This document shows, piece after piece, positions 1 through 9,887 of a stretch of 64,000 nucleotides of DNA (positions within the stretch are counted from its first letter, which is position 1; each line of letters starts with the position of its first letter). The stretch is from Paradesertivirga superstes (lineage in GTDB: Bacteria > Bacteroidota > Bacteroidia > Sphingobacteriales > Sphingobacteriaceae). The notes beneath the pieces were generated by a model. It was not told where the DNA came from. It worked only from the letters and a program-made list of their open reading frames with translations, and ran no database searches. Made by a program: the position numbers and the translations under genes. The DNA lies in the NCBI RefSeq assembly GCF_037622515.1, contig NZ_JBBJCN010000006.1:62001-126000 (forward strand), in the 5' to 3' direction.

Positions 1-515
1 ATTAAAACGAAACCAACAGAGGTGCCCGGTGTAAATGTGCCGATATCGACCTTATCACCGGCTGTAAGCGGTGTCTCGCTGCCTGCGTTGGGAAAAATAT
101 AAGTTATCTCTTTTATATCCCTTGCACTGGCTGGAGGACTGTTAGTTGGGTAAGTGTAAAAGGCAATTGTGTTAGAAAACTCAGTAGCCTGGGAGACGAA
201 GGTGATAAATATCTTAGATCTTGATGTTATAGCTATATCTGCAATAGCTTTGGTTGTGAGCAGCTCCGGATTTGACTTTCTTAAATCTGTTCTTTCGGGT
301 AAGGTATTATTTAAAAAAGATAATAAACCATTTGATATAACATCCTTAGTTAGAAGATAATTTGGTTTGCCAGACTGGTCATAGGTCCCCAAAGATTTGT
401 ATGTTGTAGACGTAAACTTTACCGGCGAGGTAGCTGGGGGAGTGACATTCTTTTTGCAAGAGAAAGTCAGAAATATAATACTAATAATAATAATAATTGG
501 TGAAAATCTTTTCAT
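1..515 (-). CDS. Lipoprotein with DUF4114-like region (partial, C-terminus outside window)
   Basis: The frame is open from an ATG at 513-515 down to the window edge, about 171 codons, so the C-terminus is missing. The product begins MKRFSP, followed by an Ile-rich membrane stretch and the lipobox FLTFSC, so it is probably an envelope lipoprotein with Cys about residue 20. The later part has the pattern IAFYTYPTN, then IFPN, a GDKV turn and GTFTPGTSVGFVL. This resembles DUF4114 regions in Bacteroidota LruC-type surface proteins. The family call rests on pattern memory only. It lies 3' of the polysaccharide locus in the same direction, about 114 bp past the GT8 gene, and may or may not share its transcript. 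Confidence 0.6.
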   Translation of the reverse strand, partial: MKRFSPIIIIISIIFLTFSCKKNVTPPATSPVKFTSTTYKSLGTYDQSGKPNYLLTKDVISNGLLSFLNNTLPERTDLRKSNPELLTTKAIADIAITSRSKIFITFVSQATEFSNTIAFYTYPTNSPPASARDIKEITYIFPNAGSETPLTAGDKVDIGTFTPGTSVGFVL

Positions 516-629
516 GTGTGTTAGTTTAAATAATGCGACAACCTTTCTTAAGATGTATTAGTTAAACGGTTTCTTAACCTATTGGTTTTTTTTAATTTTA
601 TTTAACTTGAAGGAAAACCTCCATTAGTA

Positions 630-1532
630 TCAATCAGCTAAGTTATTTATAATGGCATTTATTCTATCTTTCAACACACGCACATACGAACGTCGAAGAT
701 TCCAGGTTCTTTTCAGATTTCGGAGAGTAAAAGCTTCGTACTTTCGCTCCCATCTTTTTTCCGAATACTTTGTCCAGGTTTTGAAACCTTTGTGAAGCCG
801 CGAACCAAACATATCCCAGGGTTTCGGAGACCCAATAAAATGAAAGATCACATTGTTAGGAATTATTCGCTTGTCATCATTTGCAAACCATTCACAATTA
901 TAAGATTCAGGTAATTTCAGAAAGTTGCCGGCAAATACTGCATTTAAGATAGACTGGTCAGCTGACAGCAAATCTTTGGGAAAACGATTGGCAATTTCCA
1001 TGCATCTGTCCTTCAGTTTATTTAGACGCCACTCGTCGAGGTTAAATACAACAACTCCAGAATTAAATGAATCCAAATCAGGTGACAACAAAGCCTTATT
1101 GATGTAAAAATCATACTCATACTCCGTTTTTAATTTCCCTCCCGACACAGCCGCCAGGGCCTTGCCTTTAAAATCGAATTTATCCAGACTCAAAACATCA
1201 AGCTCTACCACAAGGTCGGCATCTAAATATAACACTTGAGGCTCCAATATAAAATCTGATAAAAGTAAGATACCGTACGCTGTCCAATCACCGTGAAATG
1301 ACCTTAAAGAGCCGAAGGTTGCTTCAGGATAAAAATCAATAAAGCGATGCTTCCCGGCAAAACCCTTTGCCTGAAGTAAATCGCTAATCTCATTTTTATC
1401 ATCCGATGATAAAGATGAGCAAACAAAGTAGAGATTAAGCTCTGCGGGAGCGGAACAGTTTTGAATCATTGAAAGGAGTGTAACTCCCAAGCCTGATAAA
1501 CCCAAGCGGTTTATGCAAAAAGCTACATTCAT
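630..1532 (-). CDS. GT8-family glycosyltransferase
   Basis: The 300-residue product has the hallmarks of a retaining GT-A family 8 glycosyltransferase. The metal-binding DxD is DAD at residues 104-106 within VLYLDADLV. An acceptor-site stretch FNSGVVVFNLDEW lies at about 156-168, and the family signature HFIGSPKPW is at 231-239. It probably transfers a hexose from a nucleotide sugar onto the lipid-linked repeat unit at the cytoplasmic membrane face. It is the last gene of the minus-strand polysaccharide locus, separated from the upstream GT2 gene by 133 bp with no clear terminator. Donor and acceptor cannot be read from sequence. Confidence 0.85.
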   Translation of the reverse strand: MNVAFCINRLGLSGLGVTLLSMIQNCSAPAELNLYFVCSSLSSDDKNEISDLLQAKGFAGKHRFIDFYPEATFGSLRSFHGDWTAYGILLLSDFILEPQVLYLDADLVVELDVLSLDKFDFKGKALAAVSGGKLKTEYEYDFYINKALLSPDLDSFNSGVVVFNLDEWRLNKLKDRCMEIANRFPKDLLSADQSILNAVFAGNFLKLPESYNCEWFANDDKRIIPNNVIFHFIGSPKPWDMFGSRLHKGFKTWTKYSEKRWERKYEAFTLRNLKRTWNLRRSYVRVLKDRINAIINNLAD

Positions 1533-1665
1533 ATACTAAATATACCTTAAAAACAACTAATTGTTTCTGCTAATAGTTAAAGCACCACGGTCTGTCTGCT
1601 GAAGTTATCATCAGTTAATTAAAGAAGTCGAATAACTTTTGCAGTTGTTTACCTAGTTTAAAGAT

Positions 1666-2475
1666 TTACCCCTGCCTTTTCAACTCTTTCATTTTTATCT
1701 GGATAAGGAACTCATAGTAAGTCATATTAAGACAATAAGTAAGGCCCGGTCTTCCCTCAAGAAATCCTAACTTCAAAAAATATGAATAAAAAAAACGAAG
1801 TAAGGGCCAACCAGGCAACCTGCTCAAGAAAGATTTGAGCGCAGGGTTCCGTATACTGCCATGACGAGAGAATATATTTTTAAAAGGTAAGTTGCTATTT
1901 AGCCTGGCAGTTGCTTCCAGGGAAGAATATCTGTTGTGACGTTCAACCCAATGATGCCAGCCTTTTGAAAAACCGTAGTGAATATAAGGCTCTTTAAGAT
2001 ACTTTATTATTCCCTGCATTTCAGCTTCCTTTTGACCATGTCCAAAATCGGTAAACCTGGCCCTGTTTTTTCGCATCAAGCGAAACTGCCATTTTGGGAA
2101 ATTGTCACAATATCTCAGCCATTTGTCTTCTAAAATCATTTTCCAGCAGCAGTAAAAACCGGCCACTTCCTCCTGACAAGTACTTATCTCTTTCAATAAT
2201 GCATCACGAAATTTATCAGTAACTATTTCGTCTGCATCCAGGAAGAGAATCCAGTCATTTTTAAGATCTAAATTATCGAGAGCAAAATTCCTTTGTTTTC
2301 CAAAGCTTTCGAAGGGGTTTGTTGAAACATGTGCTCCCAGCTGCGTCGAAATCTCAATTGTTCTGTCAGTGCTTCCGGAATCCAGAACATGAACATCGTC
2401 AGACCACTCAACAGACATCAAACATTTCCGGATATCCAACTCTTCGTTTTTAGTAAGTATAACTATTGAAATCAT
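1666..2475 (-). CDS. GT2-family glycosyltransferase (WaaE/KdtX-like)
   Basis: This 269-residue inverting GT-A enzyme starts MISIVILTKNEE. It carries DSGSTDRT at 32-39 and the LDADE metal site at 79-83. FGKQRNFAL at about 58-66 is characteristic of the WaaE/KdtX beta-glucosyltransferase branch of GT2. The ATG overlaps the stop codon of the upstream acyltransferase by 4 bp, which indicates translational coupling. It probably adds one sugar to the exopolysaccharide unit. A lipooligosaccharide core role is possible from the family, but the location inside the polysaccharide locus argues against it. Confidence 0.85.
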   Translation of the reverse strand: MISIVILTKNEELDIRKCLMSVEWSDDVHVLDSGSTDRTIEISTQLGAHVSTNPFESFGKQRNFALDNLDLKNDWILFLDADEIVTDKFRDALLKEISTCQEEVAGFYCCWKMILEDKWLRYCDNFPKWQFRLMRKNRARFTDFGHGQKEAEMQGIIKYLKEPYIHYGFSKGWHHWVERHNRYSSLEATARLNSNLPFKNIFSRHGSIRNPALKSFLSRLPGWPLLRFFYSYFLKLGFLEGRPGLTYCLNMTYYEFLIQIKMKELKRQG

Positions 2476-3023
2476 GATTCTCTCTCAAACTTTCTATCTT
2501 TAATTGGTTTACAGGGATGGCCTGCACAAACCATCCAGGAGGGCATATCCTTAGTGACGACCGATCTTGCCCCTATCACGGCCCCCGCACCAATAGTTAT
2601 TCCCGGATGAATAAACGCTTCGGCTGCGATCCATACATTATCGCCTATAATAATAGGCATGGTGATAAGTGGAAAACCAGCCTTTGTGTAATCGTGGGTA
2701 CCTGCAACTAGGTGTGCGCCCTGAGATATGACAGTTCGTTTGCCGATTGTTATTTTGCCTTGCGAATATAGAATTGCGCCGTTTGCAACACCGCACTCGT
2801 CGCCAAAATCAATATTCCAGGGAGCCCAGATCTTTACCTTTGGATAAATATGAACTCCCTTTCCGACTGTGGCTCCAAAAACTTTCAACAAAAAACCACG
2901 CCATTTATGCAAAGGTCTAGGTGAAAAACTGAAAAACAAAACATATACTATATTCCACAACAATCTGGTACATCTATTTTTAAGTGAGAATGACGGGCCC
3001 GAAAAAGCGTCTTGTTCTTTCAT
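2472..3023 (-). CDS. WcaF-like hexapeptide O-acetyltransferase
   Basis: The 183-residue product contains left-handed beta-helix hexapeptide repeats over roughly residues 50-165 and ends with the family-typical AGHPCKPIKDR. The N-terminal 40 residues with the conserved HKWRGFLLKVFGA resemble colanic-acid WcaF-type acetyltransferases. It would transfer an acetyl group from acetyl-CoA to a hydroxyl of the nascent repeat unit. It overlaps the following GT2 gene by 4 bp. It is one of three acyltransferases in this locus, which suggests a heavily decorated polymer. Confidence 0.85.
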   Translation of the reverse strand: MKEQDAFSGPSFSLKNRCTRLLWNIVYVLFFSFSPRPLHKWRGFLLKVFGATVGKGVHIYPKVKIWAPWNIDFGDECGVANGAILYSQGKITIGKRTVISQGAHLVAGTHDYTKAGFPLITMPIIIGDNVWIAAEAFIHPGITIGAGAVIGARSVVTKDMPSWMVCAGHPCKPIKDRKFERES

Positions 3024-3123
3024 TACTTCCAGCTTAAATTAACAACTAAATACATTATAAGTACGATCAGCAACCATCTTTACAATATAAAATGCGTATT
3101 TTTCCTTTAATGAATAATCCCAA

Positions 3124-4311
3124 CTATTTATTAAGTGGATTAATCGCGTTTATCAAACGCAACGCTGAAGGCTTTACAGCGAAATTGCTTTCAAAGCAAG
3201 CCTTGGCACATACACCCATTAATTTTTTTTCATCCTTCGACAAAGCTATCCATTTCTCCAACATATCCTGAACAGACCACAAGGAATCATCGGACACCAA
3301 CCCACCTCCCGAATTCAGGATTTCCTTCCAAATATTTACCTGATTAGAGATCAATACTGGTTTGGCACATGCCATTGCTTCAACTACAGCTATGCCAAAG
3401 TTTTCCTGATGGCTGGGCAGGACAAATGCTTCGCATTCAAAAAAGGCGCCCCATTTTGCGTTTCCGGTTAGCATTCCTGTAAAATAAATATCAGAACATT
3501 CACGCGCCAGTTGCTGAATTGTCTTTCCGAATTCAGTTTCCAGCCCCGGACCTGCAATTACCAAAGCAGGAATACCAGGCTGCATAACTTTTAAATTGGA
3601 ATACGCCTTTACCAAAAGATCAATACCTTTTTTTTCATGAATCCGGCTAATGAATAACAAGTAAGATCCTATTTCTTCCATTGGAAGTTTAGCTTTAAAA
3701 GCTTCAGACATCGCTTCTGAATAGGGTGGGGCAGCCTCAATTCCTAAACCTACAATTAGTTCCTTTTTGGGAAAATATTTTTTAAATGTCTTCCTCGCCA
3801 AAATCATTTCCATTTCACAGGTAAATAAGAGCCCATCAGCATCATTAATAATCTTTCGTTCAATGAGGTTCCAAAAGATCCGGTTACGAATTGCTTTAAG
3901 CCTTCTACCCGGGGCAAGCTGAAAGTAGGGATCCAGCATTCCATGAGGCATTACAAAAAACTTTGGATTAGCCTGGCCATCTCGTCTTAATAAATCGAGG
4001 GATTTTCTTAATGCATAGCCAGGATATAACCAAAGGCCGTGTAAAATAACTATTTCATATTCTTTCAAGTGCTCTGTCAGCCAAACCCGTAACCGACCAT
4101 TATAGCCCCAGGGACCTTTCCCCTCGCCAATGGCATGAACTACAAAAGGGAGACCAACCAAATACCTTGCATTTGCAGAGTCCAGGCTGATTACTTCATT
4201 AATAATATCGTGATCCTTAAGTCCCGAAATTATCATTCTTACAGCCTGGCATACCCCACCAGCCTTGGGGTCCATACCAGCGATCACGTGAAGTACTTTT
4301 AGCGATTTCAT
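3124..4311 (-). CDS. GT4-family glycosyltransferase
   Basis: This 395-residue GT-B enzyme opens VLHVIAGMDPKAGGV, a donor-loop Gly-rich start. The C-terminal Rossmann domain has LLFISRIHEKKGIDLLVKAY and the EX7E motif ENFGIAVVE, followed by AMACAKPVL. These are standard features of retaining GT4 enzymes that use nucleotide-diphospho sugars. It lies 6 bp downstream of the acyltransferase at 4318-4980, in one operon. Sugar specificity is unknown. Confidence 0.88.
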   Translation of the reverse strand: MKSLKVLHVIAGMDPKAGGVCQAVRMIISGLKDHDIINEVISLDSANARYLVGLPFVVHAIGEGKGPWGYNGRLRVWLTEHLKEYEIVILHGLWLYPGYALRKSLDLLRRDGQANPKFFVMPHGMLDPYFQLAPGRRLKAIRNRIFWNLIERKIINDADGLLFTCEMEMILARKTFKKYFPKKELIVGLGIEAAPPYSEAMSEAFKAKLPMEEIGSYLLFISRIHEKKGIDLLVKAYSNLKVMQPGIPALVIAGPGLETEFGKTIQQLARECSDIYFTGMLTGNAKWGAFFECEAFVLPSHQENFGIAVVEAMACAKPVLISNQVNIWKEILNSGGGLVSDDSLWSVQDMLEKWIALSKDEKKLMGVCAKACFESNFAVKPSALRLINAINPLNK

Positions 4312-4317
4312 TAATTC

Positions 4318-4980
4318 CTAATAAACAAACCCATCCGTCCGTGTGAAATATTTTGCAGTCTTCGGCACCTCTTTCAGTTCCTTTGCAGCAACCCCGCCAT
4401 ACAACATCCATTCCTTGGTAAACTCTTTGTTGAGAAGAGATTTTGCAGCAAGAATAGAATGACCCGGCAATCTGGCACCACCCAGTATCACTACATTTGT
4501 GCCAACAAATGTATAGTCGCCTATAAAAATTGGTGCGCTATCCTGGCGGTTTTCATTTACATTAATTGAATGGGTGAGTAGCTGCGAATTATAGCCTGCA
4601 ATGGTAGAAAAACGACCAATGTGTATTGAGTTTGTACAATCCAAATGATGATTTTTTGTTATCGATGCAGACTCTCCTAAGCTAAGTTCTGCCTTGCGAT
4701 CTGCCTGATGCTTAAAATGAGGTAGATTTGTGCCTGTTGACATTCCAGTGATCCAGTTCCCCCTGCCTATGGTTGCATCAGCGCTCATAATTATGCTGTC
4801 GAGGTGGATGGCCACAGTAAAGTGATCAATTTTAGCCCCGGGGCCCATGCTAAGATTTTTTGGAAATATCCATGCGAGACCAATCTTCGCCTGACGATGT
4901 ATTTTATAACCAAAAAACAAGTTCAACAGAAACCGTCGGATAAACCAGGGAAATAAGTATGTAATCAATTTCAAAAACAT
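4318..4980 (-). CDS. Hexapeptide-repeat acyltransferase (LbH)
   Basis: The 220-residue protein begins with a hydrophobic stretch, FLKLITYLFPWFIRRF, that may hold it at the membrane. Irregular hexapeptide repeats follow (ATIGRGNWITG, IHIGRFSTIAG, IFIGDYTFVGTNVVILGGARLPGHSI). It ends LYGGVAAKELKEVP, matching the AGVPAK-type terminal loop of sugar O-acetyltransferases. It sits between two GT4 genes with gaps of 3 and 6 bp. The repeats are less regular than in the other two acyltransferases of the locus, so its substrate may differ. Confidence 0.75.
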   Translation of the reverse strand: MFLKLITYLFPWFIRRFLLNLFFGYKIHRQAKIGLAWIFPKNLSMGPGAKIDHFTVAIHLDSIIMSADATIGRGNWITGMSTGTNLPHFKHQADRKAELSLGESASITKNHHLDCTNSIHIGRFSTIAGYNSQLLTHSINVNENRQDSAPIFIGDYTFVGTNVVILGGARLPGHSILAAKSLLNKEFTKEWMLYGGVAAKELKEVPKTAKYFTRTDGFVY

Positions 4981-4983
4981 CCT

Positions 4984-6129
4984 TTAATTTTTATTCATTC
5001 TGAATAAATCAAAATATGATTGGATCATTAACCTTTTATCGAAACGCAATCCATTTTCAAAGCCTTCCCTTACAACTTTCTTACGTACATCCGGATTTCG
5101 TAACGCTATATAAGCATCAGCAAAAGCCCGGGGATTTAAGGGATCGGCATGTAAAGCTGCACCACCGCTGACCTCGGGCATCGGTTCAATATTGCTTGCT
5201 ATTACAGGAGCACCGCAAGCTTGCGCTTCAATCACGGGCCAGCCAAACCCTTCCGATAACGAAGGAAATACAAATGCAGAACATGTACTGTACAGTGCAA
5301 CCAAGGTGGCATGGTCGGGTTTCACAATGCTGATAATCTGCTTGCTCAATCCAAGTGTGCCCGCGTAGTCGATTAACTCTTTGTTTAACTCTTCGCCTGC
5401 AAAACAGATATTAATTTTATTGTCACTACCTAAACAGTTCGCCATACCGAGTAAAAGGCTCCTGTTTTTCCGGGGAAGCCCCGAGCCAACGTGTAAAATA
5501 AAAGGAGCGGTTACATCAATGTTCAGGGAACTTAATATTTGCTTCGCCTCACCCTCACGCATGGGTTGGAAAGAAGCATTAAAGGAATTATGAATTACCT
5601 TCCAATTTTTATTTGATGTCTGGTTATGGTTTGAAAGCTCCTTGAATTGTTTAAGGGTTAGTTCAGAAACAAAAGCTATCGACTTGCCTTTGATGAGATG
5701 ATATAGTATCCAGTTTTGTAGTATCTTGCCGAACCTTGATGCGGGCTGAGAGAATTCCGTATATCCTAAACCACCCCGTATAGCAATAACATCATGACAT
5801 GTGATGCTGCTGCGATCAGCAGGAAGATATTTTAAATACGGGGAGTTTGAGTGGTCGCATATATGAAATCTAACTTGAGGATATTTAAATTCGCTCCGCT
5901 GCAATCGCCATAGCAGTAAAAGTGGAAAAATTACATATTTATCAATATATCCTAGCCACTTCCCAATACCAGCGGTGGTTGTTTTAAAGCTTTTACCGAA
6001 TAATGCTTTTGGCGTCCAGATTTCAGATTGCATGCCTTCGCTTTTGAATCCTTCGTCCAGAAGATTGGCAAACCGAATCATGCTTTCCTGTTTGTCGGGA
6101 ATATAATTACCTATAAGAATTATTCTCAT
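4984..6129 (-). CDS. GT4-family glycosyltransferase
   Basis: This is a 381-residue GT-B enzyme. The C-terminal domain shows ILHVGSGLPRKNRSLLLG, a nucleotide-sugar binding loop, and EGFGWPVIEAQACGAPVIAS with the EX7E pair. The N-terminal half is divergent, as expected of the acceptor domain. It has a 3 bp gap to the next gene and is clearly co-transcribed in the polysaccharide locus. Linkage and donor cannot be inferred. Confidence 0.87.
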   Translation of the reverse strand: MRIILIGNYIPDKQESMIRFANLLDEGFKSEGMQSEIWTPKALFGKSFKTTTAGIGKWLGYIDKYVIFPLLLLWRLQRSEFKYPQVRFHICDHSNSPYLKYLPADRSSITCHDVIAIRGGLGYTEFSQPASRFGKILQNWILYHLIKGKSIAFVSELTLKQFKELSNHNQTSNKNWKVIHNSFNASFQPMREGEAKQILSSLNIDVTAPFILHVGSGLPRKNRSLLLGMANCLGSDNKINICFAGEELNKELIDYAGTLGLSKQIISIVKPDHATLVALYSTCSAFVFPSLSEGFGWPVIEAQACGAPVIASNIEPMPEVSGGAALHADPLNPRAFADAYIALRNPDVRKKVVREGFENGLRFDKRLMIQSYFDLFRMNKN

Positions 6130-6183
6130 GACCTCAACTAATCAAGTTTTGATAGAAATCTAAAACTATTCAAAATCATTAAA

Positions 6184-7533
6184 TTAAAAACCCTTGTGAG
6201 CAGATTTTTTAAAAGATGCAAGCATCAATCCTCCGATCACTACCGAAAAGCCCAATGAAGTGGGTTGCCCCCATTGCCCCTGAGCAATATTGATTAATGC
6301 AAAATTCAAAAGCATCCAGGGCAAAAGGTCTTTTATCTGTAGTCTGCGATAAGCTGCTATTAAGAGCTGAATACAAAACAAGACCCTGAGGATTATTACC
6401 AATAAGCCCAATAAAGGTCCTTGTTCACCCGTTAACCTGCCCCATTCACCTTCAGAAATTAAAAATACAGACTTGCCTGAAAGGAGCATTGCACCAACGT
6501 TTGTCCCCATTCCAAGGCCATAACCAAAAAATGGTTGATCTGAAGATCCCACGATCGCATCAAACATCCCCCCCAGGAACCTATCGCCAGCAACACCTTT
6601 AAGACCACCTTCGGCTTCATTAGCACTGGTAAAACGAGTTGTGAAAGCTTCAATCGGAGCCTTAACGGCTGGATTATCACTAAAGGTTAGAAATATTGCA
6701 GTACCAACAAATAAGCCAAGAAGCAATTTTCCAAGATACTCCGGCTTTCTCAAAATAGCCATAATGGCAAAAACTAAGGACAGCACTACGCCAAAAAACA
6801 ATGATCTGCTAATTGAAAGCGGAATTGATGCCATTAAGGAAATTGTTGCGGCAGCAAGCAGAATACGATTAATTCTATTAGCACTCAACCAGAAATAAAA
6901 AATAAAACATCCAACCAAAGAGAAGAAGCTAGCCGTCCCTGTGATAAAAGAAAAAGTAGCCGGAGGCCTGAAAAAGCCTAGAGCTCCACTAAATCCACCG
7001 CCTTCGGAGCCTTCACCAATCCCACGGTTAACCCAGGCAGATTGCGGGCTGTAGAATTGGATGGCTATAAGAATTGTCATAGGAACAGCTATAGCCAAAA
7101 TGACTTTGCCCATGAAAATCACGTCCTTTCTTTCAAACACTCGCCCAATAACAAAAATCAGGGGAAAGTGTAGTAAAAAAACCCTTGCTCCGAATAATGC
7201 AACATATAGATTACCGTGGCCAATAAAAAGTGTAGTAAAAATACTGATCACAGTAATTATACATATCCCTGTTAAATAAATATTAGGCTTCAACAAAGAA
7301 TTATGCAAAGCCAGAATGATCAGCCAGGCAGCTACCGGATCACGAATAATCAAAAGCGGTGTAGCTAATCCAGGAAATACCCATTTGCGAAGAGCTCCCT
7401 CGAAAATAAGAAGTATAAAATATACCCAGATCCCAACTCTAAGCATTTTATATTTTGCACGCTTATTTGCATCTTCTCTTAATTCTGCTGAAACTACTGC
7501 CTCGTCAGGTATTACTTTGTATGAATGTATCAT
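6184..7533 (-). CDS. Wzy-like O-antigen/polysaccharide polymerase
   Basis: The 449-residue product is highly hydrophobic, with about ten predicted membrane helices. A large extracytoplasmic loop around residues 270-350 contains FFGYGLGMGTNVGAML, typical of O-antigen ligase/polymerase (Wzy_C-like) proteins. It is the only such protein in the locus, so it is the best candidate for joining flipped repeat units at the periplasmic face. The name rests on topology and context, since Wzy proteins share little sequence. Confidence 0.75.
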   Translation of the reverse strand: MIHSYKVIPDEAVVSAELREDANKRAKYKMLRVGIWVYFILLIFEGALRKWVFPGLATPLLIIRDPVAAWLIILALHNSLLKPNIYLTGICIITVISIFTTLFIGHGNLYVALFGARVFLLHFPLIFVIGRVFERKDVIFMGKVILAIAVPMTILIAIQFYSPQSAWVNRGIGEGSEGGGFSGALGFFRPPATFSFITGTASFFSLVGCFIFYFWLSANRINRILLAAATISLMASIPLSISRSLFFGVVLSLVFAIMAILRKPEYLGKLLLGLFVGTAIFLTFSDNPAVKAPIEAFTTRFTSANEAEGGLKGVAGDRFLGGMFDAIVGSSDQPFFGYGLGMGTNVGAMLLSGKSVFLISEGEWGRLTGEQGPLLGLLVIILRVLFCIQLLIAAYRRLQIKDLLPWMLLNFALINIAQGQWGQPTSLGFSVVIGGLMLASFKKSAHKGF

Positions 7534-7646
7534 GAAAGTATATACTATTAGTATCTATTACTCATATTGTTATTTGCAAATATTAATAGTGCGCCCATAC
7601 TACTGAAAAACAGCCCCTTTTGTTTCGAAAAAAAATGGCTGATAAA

Positions 7647-8888
7647 TTAACCGCCAAATTGTTTTGTAAGGGCGGCTCCAATACTGCTTCCATAAGCATC
7701 CCAGGTGTAGGTAGCAGAGTGTTGACGCGCAAAGATACCCATTTGTGGTATCTCTGTTCTGTTCTCGAGAAACCAGGTAAGCTTTTCCGCAATAGATTCA
7801 GCAGAAGATACCGGTACCAGAAAGCCAGTTTTCCCGGGTATTATAAGATCCTCCCCTCCAGTATTTGGCGTAATTATGATAGGCAAACCCTGGCTCATTG
7901 CTTCCTGCATAACTAATGCGCGTCCCTCGACTATTGATGGTAAGCAAAACACATCGCAACTTCTCATTAATGCAAGCACCTGGTCATGAGGTCTGCCTGG
8001 CTCATAAGTAAAATCGGCATACTGAGTCCTGTAAAATTCCATTGGCGCTAATAAAGATCCCATAACCACCAGTTCAATTTGACTTGTTTTTAATAGCTTC
8101 ATTGCTTCAAACAAATCCCCAAGACCCTTACGCTGCCCCATTGAGCCGGCGAACAATACACGAAGCCGCCGGTTCGATTGTTCCTTTTTCGACGTTTCAT
8201 CTGACGCTGGAGAACCAAAAGGAGAGACATGAACGAATTTCGTTTTAGCCCATTCCGGCAGGGATCTGGTGACAAAGGTTCCTGGAGCAACGATCATATC
8301 GGCAAGTTCCATTTCCTTTGTCTTTCTTTCTAATTTCTCCTCAGAATCATTTATGCCACCTCCTAGTGTGCAAGCCCAATCAGGAAGGCGTCTGGCTTCG
8401 GCTTCCATTAACTTTCTGCCATATTCCCAATAAGCGATTGGCAGGTCGTAAATACATTTTATACCAAGTTCCTTGGCTTTCTGAAAGGTAGCGAGAGCAC
8501 CATCCTCATAGGCATAGACAGCATCCACGTTTTTATTTTTCGCTAATGTTGTAAGTCTTTTAGCTGTGTTTTGATCAAAATCCTGATATACTTTATCAAT
8601 CCCTGCAAAACTATCTTCATATCTTGTAAACTGATGAAGCCCTGCTTTGGGTAATAAGATTCTTAAAACCTCTCTCTGCGGATGAGTAAAAATTTTATGG
8701 AACGGGATGTCGAATGCTCGTCTCTGTAATTCTCTTCTTAAGGCCGCAGGAAGTAGTTTTAAGACAAAAGAGTCAGGAGCTACGGCAAGAGTCGTGCAAA
8801 ATTCAGCGAGCAAATCTGCGGCAAGTAAATTGTCTATGACGGCTCTAACATTTCTATTTCCAGTGGGATGTGAGACAACGACCTGCAT
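7647..8888 (-). CDS. GT4-family glycosyltransferase
   Basis: A 413-residue GT-B enzyme. The donor domain contains VLFAGSMGQRKGLGDLFEAM, and the C-terminal site EGRALVMQEAMSQGLPIIIT is followed by PNTGGEDLI. The ATG directly abuts the stop codon of the upstream GT2 gene, giving tight coupling. About 110 bp separate its stop from the polymerase gene. It is part of the repeat-unit assembly set. Confidence 0.87.
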   Translation of the reverse strand: MQVVVSHPTGNRNVRAVIDNLLAADLLAEFCTTLAVAPDSFVLKLLPAALRRELQRRAFDIPFHKIFTHPQREVLRILLPKAGLHQFTRYEDSFAGIDKVYQDFDQNTAKRLTTLAKNKNVDAVYAYEDGALATFQKAKELGIKCIYDLPIAYWEYGRKLMEAEARRLPDWACTLGGGINDSEEKLERKTKEMELADMIVAPGTFVTRSLPEWAKTKFVHVSPFGSPASDETSKKEQSNRRLRVLFAGSMGQRKGLGDLFEAMKLLKTSQIELVVMGSLLAPMEFYRTQYADFTYEPGRPHDQVLALMRSCDVFCLPSIVEGRALVMQEAMSQGLPIIITPNTGGEDLIIPGKTGFLVPVSSAESIAEKLTWFLENRTEIPQMGIFARQHSATYTWDAYGSSIGAALTKQFGG

Positions 8889-9887
8889 CTATAACTTGTT
8901 TATATATCTTTGCGGAATAGCTGCCTTAATATATTGCTTAAGATTCCTGTTCATTGTGATCAACGACGAAAATAACGGCCCAAAACGACTGGCATAAACA
9001 GATGCGAAAAAAAGTGCTTTTTGAGAAGATGAAAGTTTTTTAAGTTCATGTGATAATTGCTTTTTTTCCGCGGCCGTATAAAAACTCCAGCTCAAACAAT
9101 CGGCATGGATACATGCGAAAGCTTCTTTACTACTTTCTATTACATTTAAGCCCCATCCCCGAGCTTTGAAAGCAGGCTCAATTACTTCGTCAAACACCCT
9201 TCTGATCCCTGAAATCTCATCTAACTTCCGCCTTTGCCTTACTTTTCCGGAATCAACCCAAACCCTGTAAAAGGACAGTATTTCTTCTACATATACATTT
9301 CCAAAACCAGCAGCCGAAATGGAAGCAGTTAAATGGTAATCTTCACCAAAATTAGGTCTTCCAGACATATAGTTAACTTTTTCAAGAGCTGTTTTTCTGA
9401 ACATAATAATATTTGCAGCAACCCGATAGCCTTTGAGGGCGGCTTTCAAAGCATCATCCCCCCCCTGGTATGTCTCTTTTCTAAAAAGCTTTCGCTTATT
9501 CAAAAAACCTCCATTTTGATCAACCTCCTGAACTGCCGCGTGTACATATCCCGCATCAGGATACTTGGAAAGTATATCAATTAACGTAGCAACATAACGT
9601 GGAGACAAGTAATCATCGGAGTCCAGACGGACAATAATATCCCCTGTAGCCGCACGGATGCAGGCATCTGTGTTTTTGGAAATTCCCAGATTGTATGGCT
9701 GATAGATTACATTCAAGACAGGAATTTCAAATGATAGTTTTCTTAATATATCTCTCGTTTGATCCGTACTGCAATCATCCGACACAATAATTTCATATGG
9801 CAATTTGGTCTGTTCAAATGCACTTTTAACAGACTTCTCAATGAATAAAGCCTGATTGAACGTAGGGATACAAATTGAAACTTTCAT
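8889..9887 (-). CDS. GT2-family glycosyltransferase
   Basis: The 332-residue product begins VSICIPTFNQALFIEKSV and carries SDDCSTDQT and the metal motif RLDSDDYLSPRYV, the standard GT-A family 2 core in residues 1-110. The C-terminal 200 residues are variable. The start codon overlaps the upstream gene's stop by 4 bp (9884-9887). It probably adds an internal or branch sugar. Confidence 0.88.
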   Translation of the reverse strand: MKVSICIPTFNQALFIEKSVKSAFEQTKLPYEIIVSDDCSTDQTRDILRKLSFEIPVLNVIYQPYNLGISKNTDACIRAATGDIIVRLDSDDYLSPRYVATLIDILSKYPDAGYVHAAVQEVDQNGGFLNKRKLFRKETYQGGDDALKAALKGYRVAANIIMFRKTALEKVNYMSGRPNFGEDYHLTASISAAGFGNVYVEEILSFYRVWVDSGKVRQRRKLDEISGIRRVFDEVIEPAFKARGWGLNVIESSKEAFACIHADCLSWSFYTAAEKKQLSHELKKLSSSQKALFFASVYASRFGPLFSSLITMNRNLKQYIKAAIPQRYINKL

